This document shows positions 43,613 through 51,914 of a DNA stretch of 64,000 bases, piece by piece. How positions within the stretch are numbered: the first letter of the stretch is position 1; every line of letters begins with the position of its first letter. The stretch lies in assembly GCF_913776295.1 (NCBI RefSeq), contig NZ_CAJYOJ010000010.1, forward strand, positions 1 to 64,000, in the 5' to 3' direction. The notes beneath the pieces are model-generated. The model searched no databases, had not been told where the DNA came from, and worked only from the letters and a program-made list of their open reading frames with translations. The stretch is from an uncultured Pedobacter sp. Lineage in GTDB: Bacteria; Bacteroidota; Bacteroidia; Sphingobacteriales; Sphingobacteriaceae. The translations under genes and the position numbers were made by a program.

Positions 43613-44884
43613 ATGAATATCTTACTTTTAGGTTCAGGCGGCAGAGAAAGCGCATTCGCTTGGAAAATGAGCCAGTCTTCGCACTGCGATAAACTAATTA
43701 TTGCTCCAGGTAACGGTGGTACAGGGGCTTATGGTACAAACATCAACATCAATGTAAACGATTTTGATGCCATCAAAAAAGTAGTGCTTGCCGAAAACGT
43801 CGAACTCGTTGTGGTAGGCCCTGAAGAACCTTTGGTAAATGGTATTCATGATTTTTTCCTTGCCGATCAGGCCATTGCCCACATTCCGGTTATCGGGCCA
43901 AAAAAAGAAGGCGCTATTCTGGAAGGAAGTAAAGATTTCTCTAAACAGTTTATGGAGCGTCACGGGATTCCTACTGCGGCTTCAAGATCTTTCACGCCCG
44001 AAACCTTGGAAGATGGATTGGCCTACCTGCAAAACCATGCCTTGCCTGTTGTTTTAAAAGCAGATGGTTTGGCAGCGGGTAAAGGAGTATTAATCTGTAC
44101 CGAAACCATCGAAGCCCAGGAAGAATTAAAACTGATGCTTGGTGGTAAATTTGGTGCAGCAGGGGCAACAGTTGTGATCGAAGAATTTTTAAGCGGAATA
44201 GAACTTTCGGTGTTTATTTTAACTGATGGTGAACATTACGTTACACTGCCTTCTGCTAAAGATTATAAAAGGATCGGCCAGGGCGATACCGGTCTAAATA
44301 CCGGTGGTATGGGGTCGGTTTCACCTGTTCCTTTTGCTACACCAGAATTTTTGGCCAAAGTAGAAGAACGTATTATTAAACCAACCGTTGATGGTTTAAA
44401 GAAAGACGATATCGAATATACAGGTTTTATCTTTTTTGGACTGATTAAAGTTGGAGAAGAGCCCTTTGTTATTGAATACAATGCAAGGATGGGTGATCCG
44501 GAAACCGAAAGTGTGATCCCCAGAATTGAAAATGACCTGGTAGAATTGTTTCTAGCTACCGCTAAGAAAGAATTAAACGAGATTAATTTAGTAATTTCTG
44601 AGCAAACCGCTGCCACGGTAATGATTGTGGCAGGTGGTTACCCAGGCGACTACCTGAAAGGTAAGGCTATTGCCGGAATCGAGAATTTACGCCATTCCAA
44701 CGCATTTCATGCCGGGACTTTACTAGAAAATGATGTCGTAAAAACAAACGGAGGGAGGGTAATGGCCATTACCAGTTTACAAAAAGATTTGTTTACGGCT
44801 TTACAATCGGCAACTGCCGATGCTGGCAGGATTTATTTCGATGGAAAATATTTCAGAGAAGATATTGGCTTTGATTTGATTTAG
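43613..44884 (+). CDS. purD: Phosphoribosylamine-glycine ligase
   Basis: PurD joins phosphoribosylamine and glycine in purine biosynthesis. The 423-residue length fits the family. The N-terminal LLLGSGGRESAFAWK, the loop PGNGGTGAYG, and the ATP-grasp segments LKADGLAAGKGVLICT and NTGGMGSVSPVPF are present, then YNARMGDPETESVIPRI for Mg and ATP. It is transcribed alone. Confidence 0.96.
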   Translation: MNILLLGSGGRESAFAWKMSQSSHCDKLIIAPGNGGTGAYGTNININVNDFDAIKKVVLAENVELVVVGPEEPLVNGIHDFFLADQAIAHIPVIGPKKEGAILEGSKDFSKQFMERHGIPTAASRSFTPETLEDGLAYLQNHALPVVLKADGLAAGKGVLICTETIEAQEELKLMLGGKFGAAGATVVIEEFLSGIELSVFILTDGEHYVTLPSAKDYKRIGQGDTGLNTGGMGSVSPVPFATPEFLAKVEERIIKPTVDGLKKDDIEYTGFIFFGLIKVGEEPFVIEYNARMGDPETESVIPRIENDLVELFLATAKKELNEINLVISEQTAATVMIVAGGYPGDYLKGKAIAGIENLRHSNAFHAGTLLENDVVKTNGGRVMAITSLQKDLFTALQSATADAGRIYFDGKYFREDIGFDLI

Positions 44885-44952
44885 AGGAAGATAAGTTGGA
44901 GATATATGAATAAATATTAATCAAATCGAGGTTAATATTTTCCTTTAAAATA

Positions 44953-44985
44953 AAGAAAGTCCCGGTTTTTAATTGGGACTTTCTT
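44953..44985. terminator. Bidirectional terminator between purD and the DUF4369 gene
   Basis: AAGAAAGTCCC (44953-44963) pairs perfectly with GGGACTTTCTT (44975-44985), with an A/T-rich flank on each side. Confidence 0.88.
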
Positions 44986-45002
44986 GTTTTTAAAAATATT
45001 TC

Positions 45003-46148
45003 TTACTTTGATTTACTTCCTAATAATTCCTGAAGTTTATCTTGTAAAGCTTGTTCTCTTAAGCCTTTGGCAATAATTTTTCCGGTAGGATCAATTAAAA
45101 AGTTGGCTGGAATGGAGCGGATTCCATATAGCTGCGCAACCTCATTATCCCAAAATTTTAAATCAGAAACATGTGTCCATGTTAATTTATCATCAGCAAT
45201 TGCTTTTAACCATGCATCTTTTTTACCCGGGCGGTCTAAAGAAACACCTAAAACAGTAAAACCCTTATCTTTAAATTTATTGTAAGCGGTTACCACATTA
45301 GGGTTTTCCTGACGGCATGGCCCGCACCATGATGCCCAAAAATCAACCAAAACGTATTTACCTTTAAAATCAGATAATTTAACTGGTTTCCCAGCAGTAT
45401 CTGCTTGTGTAAAGTCCATGGCCATTGCGCCAATGGCTGTCTTTCTTCCTGCTTCAAATATCTGAGCAATTTTTTTACCTGTGTAAGTAGCCTTCAGTTC
45501 CGGTGATAAAGTTTCAAAAGCCTTTTCTGCTGTGGCTGCCTGATCTGGATCTGAAGCCAGCTGACTGATTGAACTTAAACTTACAAATGATTTTGGATTA
45601 CTGCTGGCAAACTGTAATAATAACGGAGGCATTGCTGCAGCTTCTTTTTCATAACGGGCACTTAAAGCTTCCATAACAGCCTTGTCTTGTTTCTGTTCTG
45701 GTGTGTAACCTGCATATTCTGCATTAATTGCGGCAAGTTTATCTGCTACGGGCTTAGTTAATGCTTTCAGCTTTTTAGCATCATCATTAACCGGAGATCC
45801 TGTAATGGTTGCTTTCTTCAAAGAATCTGCTGCAGCCAGTTTTATATTTCCAGGCTCTACGTAAAGTGATAAACCATCTAATTTTTCACCTTGGGCCGGA
45901 CGGGTTACATAAGGATTTTTATTTAAGAAAAGGCTTCCCTGAGCAGGGCTGGCCAATGTTCCCTTAAAAACAAAAGCACCATTTGTTACCATTGCGGAGT
46001 CAGTAATGCTTTTACCTTCTGTTTGATAGATAAGGTAAACTTTATCCCCGGTTTTTAGGCCTTTTATGTCGCCATTAACGGTGAATGGCTTCTGTGCCAA
46101 TGCTGCAAGTGGCAATAAAGCCATTGCTGATAATAATATTTTTTTCAT
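45003..46148 (-). CDS. DUF4369-TlpA thiol oxidoreductase
   Basis: This 381-residue exported protein has a signal peptide (1-19, ending LAQ), an N-terminal DUF4369 domain (about 22-115), a helical linker and a C-terminal TlpA-like thioredoxin domain with the active site Cys275-Gly-Pro-Cys278 in LVDFWASWCGPCRQENP and SIPANFLIDPTGKI. This architecture is typical of Bacteroidetes periplasmic proteins that handle disulfides or cytochrome maturation. It is transcribed alone. Confidence 0.93.
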   Translation of the reverse strand: MKKILLSAMALLPLAALAQKPFTVNGDIKGLKTGDKVYLIYQTEGKSITDSAMVTNGAFVFKGTLASPAQGSLFLNKNPYVTRPAQGEKLDGLSLYVEPGNIKLAAADSLKKATITGSPVNDDAKKLKALTKPVADKLAAINAEYAGYTPEQKQDKAVMEALSARYEKEAAAMPPLLLQFASSNPKSFVSLSSISQLASDPDQAATAEKAFETLSPELKATYTGKKIAQIFEAGRKTAIGAMAMDFTQADTAGKPVKLSDFKGKYVLVDFWASWCGPCRQENPNVVTAYNKFKDKGFTVLGVSLDRPGKKDAWLKAIADDKLTWTHVSDLKFWDNEVAQLYGIRSIPANFLIDPTGKIIAKGLREQALQDKLQELLGSKSK

Positions 46149-46316
46149 TTATATAAATTTTTTCATTAGTTATCATGATTGCGATCCTAATTTGTGATTT
46201 TGAGAACCATGATATTTTTATGAGGTTAGTTTAATCATGTCAAATATAGAAATCTGTATCGCTAAAACGTAAATAGCTGTGTAAAATTATGATAGACTGT
46301 TTATATAGTTTATCCT

Positions 46317-47477
46317 TCATTTAATCCACTGCCAGCTTAATACCTCATACTGGCTGCGTTTTTGGTTTTCCGACCCGCCAAAAATTAATGTTTTTTTAAC
46401 TTTTTTAGGGCTCGCAGTAACCTCAAACTTATTCATGTTTTTAAAAAGATCAGGCGTAATGGTTTGCGTAGCCTTAATTTCAAATACACTAAAGCCCTCA
46501 TCTGTTGGTTGAAGTAGATCTACCTCGTTAGCATGGCTATCCTGCCAAAAATAATATTCAATATTTAAGTAGTGGTGATAATTTTGTTTTTGGAATTCTG
46601 TAATTACCATGTTCTCAAAGATGTTTCCTTTTAACCTATTTTTTAATAGGGCTTCGCTGGTTTTAATTTTAAGTAAATGGCACAATAAACCTGAATCGTA
46701 AAAGTAAAGTTTTGGTGTTTTTACTAAACGTTTATTGAAATTTTCGTGATAGGGTTGTAGCAGATATATGATATAACTGCTTTCTAAAAGAGAAAGCCAG
46801 TTTTTTGCGGTCGGTTGTGATATATTGCAGGCATTAGCTAGTGCACTTAGATTAAGCAGCTGGCCGGCCTGGTTGGCACATAATCCGATAAAGGTTCTGA
46901 ATGCACGCAAATCTTTAATATTTAGAAGTTCTGTTACATCTTTTTCTACGTAGGTTTGTATATAATTGGTAAAATATATATTAGGTTCTATATCACGATC
47001 ATAAATAGCAGGATAGAAGCCTTTAATACAGGCCTCTGCAAATGAAGACTGAAGTAAGTCGTTGGCTTTAAGTTCTGATAAATCAAAAGGTAAAAGTTTA
47101 AATAGTGCTACCCTTCCCGCAAGGCTTTGTGTGATGCCATGCATTAAATGAAAATTCTGTGAACCTGATAAAATAAACTGTCCCATTATTTTAGATTCGT
47201 CAACCAATCCCTGTAAGTAAGAAAAAAGTAATGGAACTCTTTGCACTTCATCAAAAATCACTTTATCATCATATTCACTTAAAAAGCCATTAGGATCTTC
47301 GGTTGCAAATGCCCTAACATCTGGGTTTTCAAGGGAAATATATCTGTAGTTATTAAATAAATTCTTTAGCAATGTAGTTTTTCCCGATTGCCTTGGGCCA
47401 GTAATGGCGATAATAGGAAATTTATTTTTTTGGTGCTCTATATGTTTACTTATATGCCTTTTAACTAATTGTTGCAT
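46317..47477 (-). CDS. AAA ATPase with DUF4143 domain
   Basis: This 386-residue protein has Walker A GPRQSGKT (27-34), Walker B KVIFDEVQRVPLL, and the C-terminal DUF4143 domain (NACNISQPTAKNWLSLLESSYI, YFYDSGLLCHLL, VFEIKATQTI). Such orphan ATPases are found in many prokaryotes; the function is unknown. The promoter region upstream carries a 22-bp tandem repeat. Confidence 0.9.
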   Translation of the reverse strand: MQQLVKRHISKHIEHQKNKFPIIAITGPRQSGKTTLLKNLFNNYRYISLENPDVRAFATEDPNGFLSEYDDKVIFDEVQRVPLLFSYLQGLVDESKIMGQFILSGSQNFHLMHGITQSLAGRVALFKLLPFDLSELKANDLLQSSFAEACIKGFYPAIYDRDIEPNIYFTNYIQTYVEKDVTELLNIKDLRAFRTFIGLCANQAGQLLNLSALANACNISQPTAKNWLSLLESSYIIYLLQPYHENFNKRLVKTPKLYFYDSGLLCHLLKIKTSEALLKNRLKGNIFENMVITEFQKQNYHHYLNIEYYFWQDSHANEVDLLQPTDEGFSVFEIKATQTITPDLFKNMNKFEVTASPKKVKKTLIFGGSENQKRSQYEVLSWQWIK

Positions 47478-47493
47478 AGTTGCTTGTTTTAGT

Positions 47494-47525
47494 CAAAAGT
47501 ACTAAAAAAGATAAGCGTATACAAC
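47494..47525 (-). promoter_or_regulatory. Promoter of the DUF4143 ATPase gene
   Basis: On the minus strand GTTG (47522-47525) and TACTTTTG (47494-47501) are separated by 20 bases. The start codon lies 16 bases downstream. The tandem repeat begins at the -33 element. Confidence 0.6.
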
Positions 47526-47589
47526 TTCAACTTTGAAATTACACAGCTTCAACTTTGAAATTACACATCTTTAACTTTGAAATTACACA
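47524..47589. repeat. Three 22-bp tandem repeats at a promoter
   Basis: Three almost identical 22-bp units (47524-47545, 47546-47567, 47568-47589) each contain TTCAACTTTGAA or a variant, itself a dyad with TTCAA and TTGAA arms, followed by ATTACACA. The period of two helical turns would align bound proteins on one face. The array fills the gap between the arginase-fold gene and the -33 box of the ATPase. There are no spacers, so it is not a CRISPR. Confidence 0.85.
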
Positions 47590-47593
47590 GCTT

Positions 47594-48775
47594 TTAATTT
47601 AGCTTTTGATAGGTTCTCCACCACAAATCGGGCATCTCGCCATTAACAGCAATTTGGTAATCATCATATTGGCAAGGTACCAGATGGTAACGCTCGTTTT
47701 TGGATTGGCCAGATGGATAGGGAACCTGCATCCACCAACGGTCTGATTTCTTACTTTTTACAAAAGTCATTTCTCCAGAACCGTCTTTTAAACTGGTTCT
47801 GTAGATGATAAACTGCGATTTCGGGGTGAGCGGGAAATCCTTTTTTCGGGCGTAATATCCATCCACAAAATACCATACCATTTGGGCAAGTAAGAAGGCA
47901 GTTTGTCCGTTGTTGTCATAAGCAGGGTTAAACTCGTAAAACCCTATTGAAGTCAACTTGTCATTCATACCAGCATAGCGGGCAATCCGACAGGCTTCTT
48001 CGCCATCAAAACCATTTGGAGTAGTATTGGCATTTGCTACAGCATCAGCTGAGCGGATAGCACCAATATCAAAACTGATCATATTGGCATTGCGGATGAT
48101 AGGCTCTATTAAGGTGATATCCTGGGCAAATTCACCCAAACGATGTACATCAAAATATAATTTGTCCATTACGCTCAAACTCTCCTGATTTACAAAATAG
48201 GTTTGATAACCTACATTGCTGAAATTAAAAAGGTAATTAGGTTGATGTAAGAAAATTTTATTCAGGTAACAATCCGATCGGGTAGCAATTCCTTCGTGGT
48301 CATCATCACCGATATCAAATTGGTTATCAATGATTACCAGATCAACTTTCTGCTCTAAATCTTCATAACCCAGGTATTGACCATAGGTTAAGTCTTGTCC
48401 ACCGCCAATAATGATAGGGATAATGTCTTTTTTAATCAATTCAGAAACCACCATTTTAATGGCGATGTAAGTATCAGCAATGGTTGCGCCATGTTTAATA
48501 TTACCTAAATCGACAATCCGGCTCTTAAAAGCACCTTCATTCAATCTGTAAAATTTTTCTCTGAAATAGTCAGGGGCCAAAGCACAGCCTTCATTATTAA
48601 CAGCACCTCTACCATCAAGTACCCCAAAAATGGCCAGATCATAGGTGTTTTCCTCAAAATCAGGAAACGATTCGGTATAAATCTCCGCTTTTAGCCCTAA
48701 CTGACTGGTAAAAAAACCTTGTTTAGGCGTAAAACTTTCAGGGTTTATGGGGGAAAAGAAATCCGTTAATGACAT
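47594..48775 (-). CDS. Arginase/formimidoylglutamase-fold protein lacking metal ligands
   Basis: This 393-residue protein aligns with the ureohydrolase fold, but three of six Mn ligands are replaced. GGxH becomes GGGQ (Gln127). DAHxD becomes DNQFD (Asp150 and Asp154 kept, His changed to Gln152). SxDxD becomes SFDIG (Asp236 kept, second Asp changed to Gly238, and the later Asp to Arg241). An active hydrolase is therefore unlikely. Bacteroidetes genomes are often annotated with such proteins as formimidoylglutamase. The remaining structural core suggests a binding or scaffolding role. It may instead be a diverged enzyme with another chemistry. Confidence 0.8.
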   Translation of the reverse strand: MSLTDFFSPINPESFTPKQGFFTSQLGLKAEIYTESFPDFEENTYDLAIFGVLDGRGAVNNEGCALAPDYFREKFYRLNEGAFKSRIVDLGNIKHGATIADTYIAIKMVVSELIKKDIIPIIIGGGQDLTYGQYLGYEDLEQKVDLVIIDNQFDIGDDDHEGIATRSDCYLNKIFLHQPNYLFNFSNVGYQTYFVNQESLSVMDKLYFDVHRLGEFAQDITLIEPIIRNANMISFDIGAIRSADAVANANTTPNGFDGEEACRIARYAGMNDKLTSIGFYEFNPAYDNNGQTAFLLAQMVWYFVDGYYARKKDFPLTPKSQFIIYRTSLKDGSGEMTFVKSKKSDRWWMQVPYPSGQSKNERYHLVPCQYDDYQIAVNGEMPDLWWRTYQKLN

Positions 48776-48846
48776 ATATTTAAAACTCTCGGCTCAAATA
48801 TCTATTTTTGAATGCGTATTTCCACATATAGCCCGAAAAAAATAAA

Positions 48847-49809
48847 ATGATACTGGTAACCGGAGGAACTGGATTTTTAGGATCTGAATTAATTAAGCAG
48901 TTAACCGATAAGGGTTTAGGTGTCAGGGCACTCAAGCGGGAGAAATCTAAAATCCCTGCTTTAATTGAAAATATTACTTCGGTTGAATGGTTTGATGCCG
49001 ATCTCAATGAACCTGCTGCTTTAGAAGATGCTTTTACCGGGATTACCAAAGTTTACCACTGCGCTGCATTCATATCCTTCAACCCGAAAGATAAAAAACA
49101 GCTTTTTCATGTAAATATAGAAGGCACATCGAACATGGTTAACCTTTGTGCCGAAAATAACTGCAGGTTATTGCATGTTAGTTCAGTTGCTGCACTGGGC
49201 AATGCAAAAAAAGGACATAAAATTACCGAAACAGATTTTTGGGAATATGATGCAAAAGCACATGCTTATGGTTTATCTAAATACGAAGGAGAAATGGAGG
49301 TTTGGCGGGGTATTTCTGAAGGATTAGATGCCATTATTGTTAACCCCTCTGTAATTATTGGTAAAAATGCGGGATTCGAAGGGAGCGGAGCAATTTTTAA
49401 ATTGGTAAAAGACGGTTTTCCGTTTTACACCAATGGTGCTTCGGGTTTTGTGGATGTTGAAGATGTGGCCAAAGCGATGATCCTGTTAATGGATACCGAA
49501 ATTTCCGGAGAGCGGTATATCATTTCTGCAAATGATTACCATTATAAAGAGCTCTTCAGTGAAATTGCACAGGGATTTGGGGTGAAAGCGCCAACAAAAG
49601 AAGCAAAGCCCTGGATGCTCGGAATAGCCTGGAGGGCGCTAAAATTTGTGTCTGTATTTACGGGTAAACAGCCTTCCATCACCAGAGATGCGGCGAAAAG
49701 CAGTTTAACCTTAAGCTATTACAGTAACCAGAAAGTAAAAACAGCAACAGGCATTAGCTTTAAGCCGGTTGCCGAAAGCATAAAAGAAATTACCCAACAT
49801 TTAAGATAA
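48847..49809 (+). CDS. NAD-dependent epimerase/dehydratase (extended SDR)
   Basis: This 320-residue enzyme begins MILVTGGTGFLGSELI, the Rossmann signature. The catalytic Tyr-Lys pair lies in HAYGLSKYEGEMEVW, and the central HVNIEGTSNMVNLC is typical of 3-beta-hydroxysteroid/dihydroflavonol-like SDRs. The substrate is unknown. Its TAA overlaps the ATG of the next gene by one base (TAATG), so both are probably translated together. A TATTTTTG box near 48802 may be its -7 element. Confidence 0.9.
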   Translation: MILVTGGTGFLGSELIKQLTDKGLGVRALKREKSKIPALIENITSVEWFDADLNEPAALEDAFTGITKVYHCAAFISFNPKDKKQLFHVNIEGTSNMVNLCAENNCRLLHVSSVAALGNAKKGHKITETDFWEYDAKAHAYGLSKYEGEMEVWRGISEGLDAIIVNPSVIIGKNAGFEGSGAIFKLVKDGFPFYTNGASGFVDVEDVAKAMILLMDTEISGERYIISANDYHYKELFSEIAQGFGVKAPTKEAKPWMLGIAWRALKFVSVFTGKQPSITRDAAKSSLTLSYYSNQKVKTATGISFKPVAESIKEITQHLR

Positions 49810-51110
49810 TGCCCAAACAGAAAGCCTATTACATCATTGATTTTGATAGTACCTTTACACAGGTAGAAGCCCTTGATGAACTTGCCCGAATTTCGCTAAA
49901 GAACCACCCTGATAAAGAGGCGATTTTCCAAAAAATTGAAGACTATACCAATTTTGCCATGGAAGGGAAACTTTCCTTTTCCGAAAGTTTGGCACAGCGT
50001 GTTAAACTGCTTGAGGCAAATGAAGATCATTTAAAACAGCTCATTAAACATTTAAAAAAGAAAGTATCTACTTCTTTTTCGCGTAATGCCGAGTTTTTCA
50101 AGAAACATGCAGATGAAGTGCTGATTGTTTCCGGCGGTTTTAAGGAGTTTATTACCCCGGTAGTAAGTCAATACCACATTAAAAAGGAAAACATTTATGC
50201 CAATACCTTTGTAACCACCGGTGATGGCAAAATCATAGATTACGATCATGCCAATCCGTTAAGTGAAGAGGGGGGGAAAGTAAAATTGCTCCAGCACTTA
50301 AAACTTGAAGGCGAGCTATTTGGTATAGGTGATGGTTATTCCGATTTTCAGCTGCGCGAAAGCGGTATCATCAATAAATTTTTTGCCTTTACTGAAAATA
50401 TTGCCCGTGAAAGTATTGTTTCTAAAGCAGACCACGTCACACCCAGTTTCGACGAGTTTCTGTACGTAAATAATCTGCCGCGTGCCATTTCATATCCTAA
50501 AAATAGAATCCTCTGCCTGGTCATTGGTGAAGTTGATCCCTTAACCATTTCTATCCTTAAAAATGATGGCCTATCCATTAGACATAAAACCTCTTTTGAG
50601 GATAAATATGTAAAAGATGTAGGAATCATCGTTTTAGCTGATGGTGAAAAAATAAGTAAAGAGCAATTGAAAAGTGCTGCTAAACTGAAAACCATTGGCT
50701 ATTTAGGGAATGCAAAAAATAAAATAGATCTCAATTTGTGTACTACACAAGGTATTGTGGTTTTTGATGACCCTAAAAACAACCCACGTAATATTAGTTT
50801 TATCCCGAAACGGGTTGCAGATTTTATGAACACCGGTGCAACCTATTTAAGCAGTAATTTTCCTAATCTGCAGTTGCCAAAAATTGATAAATCGCACCGT
50901 TTAATTCATATTCATAAAAATGTTCCGGGTATCATGGCGAAAATTAATACCGTTTTTGCCAAACACCATATTAACATCGTGAGCCAGTTTTTAATGACTA
51001 ATCCTGAAATTGGCTACGCCATTACCGATATCAATACCGAATACGATAAACAATTGTTTAAATCGCTTAAAAAGATCGAGCAAACGATAAAGTTTAGGGT
51101 GCTTTATTAA
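49809..51110 (+). CDS. Phosphoserine phosphatase fused to SerA-like and ACT domains
   Basis: This 433-residue protein is a fusion. Residues 1-215 are a HAD-IB phosphatase of the SerB type (DFDST at 11-15, SGGF at 108-111, GDGYSD at 174-179). Residues 230-345 resemble the substrate-binding part of 3-phosphoglycerate dehydrogenase without its NAD-binding domain. Residues 362-433 match the SerA C-terminal ACT domain (RLIHIHKNVPGIMAKINTVF, INIVSQFLMTNPEIGYAI). It would dephosphorylate phosphoserine to serine, and the ACT part probably binds serine for feedback control. It is translationally coupled to the SDR gene. Confidence 0.88.
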   Translation: MPKQKAYYIIDFDSTFTQVEALDELARISLKNHPDKEAIFQKIEDYTNFAMEGKLSFSESLAQRVKLLEANEDHLKQLIKHLKKKVSTSFSRNAEFFKKHADEVLIVSGGFKEFITPVVSQYHIKKENIYANTFVTTGDGKIIDYDHANPLSEEGGKVKLLQHLKLEGELFGIGDGYSDFQLRESGIINKFFAFTENIARESIVSKADHVTPSFDEFLYVNNLPRAISYPKNRILCLVIGEVDPLTISILKNDGLSIRHKTSFEDKYVKDVGIIVLADGEKISKEQLKSAAKLKTIGYLGNAKNKIDLNLCTTQGIVVFDDPKNNPRNISFIPKRVADFMNTGATYLSSNFPNLQLPKIDKSHRLIHIHKNVPGIMAKINTVFAKHHINIVSQFLMTNPEIGYAITDINTEYDKQLFKSLKKIEQTIKFRVLY

Positions 51111-51125
51111 AAAGTATCTGGTTTC

Positions 51126-51165
51126 GTCATGCTGATCCGATAGCGATCGGATTTATTTCAGCATC
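51126..51165. repeat. REP-like hairpin after the SerB fusion gene
   Basis: An inner ATCCGAT/ATCGGAT stem and an outer TGCTGA/TCAGCA stem are nested here. A related ATCCGAT...ATCGGAT unit lies near 11690. It may also act as a terminator. Confidence 0.55.
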
Positions 51166-51181
51166 TATTAATTATTGTCAT

Positions 51182-51332
51182 TCTGAGGGATAATTTATTG
51201 GATAAAAATCAATATGAATGACGTATACATTTCTTTTTTTGCCCCAGGGCTAAGCCTTGCCTCGGCTACCGATGAAAAATCGGTACAGGTCCGCCGCCGC
51301 CGAAGGGCTCTTTCTTTTTGATGTCAAAAAGA
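51182..51332. repeat. Long inverted repeat, copy 2
   Basis: This is the reverse complement of bases 1-127, with an extra 25-bp segment that holds the hairpin TACCGAT-GAAAA-ATCGGTA (51267-51285). The ends (TCTGAGG, and the TCTTTTTGA/TCAAAAAGA palindrome) are shared. A small open frame on either strand is not coding by appearance. Confidence 0.85.
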
Positions 51333-51914
51333 AACAAAAAACACCGGCTGAAAATTTTTCTTTAAAAGCCAGTAATAGGGCTTGGTCGGTGGAGTCCGAA
51401 AAATTTGTTAGGCCGGACTTAAGTAGAACAGAGACCCAGTGCGAAGGCCTTGTTGGATGGAAATGCATATTTCATAAGTGACTAATTATCAAATAACTAA
51501 AAATTAACGTCAATGGTACTTCCGCCCGGCCGGTCGGACGGGTGTTTCAGATTCTTTTACGCAAGACGAATTTCCCTTTGACTATGGCCCAGTCGAAATG
51601 TTGATTCTATTACTGAAATATCGGTCGGTATTTTTTCCTTGGAAATATAACTGCAAACCACACATTGATTGGTTAAAAAAAATGAAAGCAAAATAAATTA
51701 AACGTTATCATAACATTTAATTTAAAAATACTAACTTAGTATAAACAATGCAGTGCTTAATGCAATCATTGTAACTAACCAAATTCATACGTCTAACCAG
51801 GAGAGGATCATGGATTCTCATGGAATTTAAGTTTAATAAATCAACTATACTGATATGCAGTCTATCCCGATGAATACCAAAAGTCAGATTCATTTTCAAG
51901 AAAACTGACCAATT
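51333..51914. other. Gap before the HTCS gene
   Basis: About 580 bases without a convincing gene. A GC-rich inverted sequence (about 51529-51548, built of CCG and CGG) lies in otherwise AT-rich DNA. Short frames (up to 74 residues) show unusual composition and start inside the repeat, so they are not called. The promoter of the HTCS gene must lie near the right end, but no clear TAnnTTTG box is seen. Confidence 0.45.

Noticed and set aside
47524..47589. Possible CRISPR array
   Set aside because: The 22-bp units are directly adjacent without spacers, and no cas genes are present.
51257..51481. Open frames of 72-74 codons on both strands
   Set aside because: They begin inside the long inverted repeat and have composition dictated by it. 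They look like spurious frames of a dispersed repeat.
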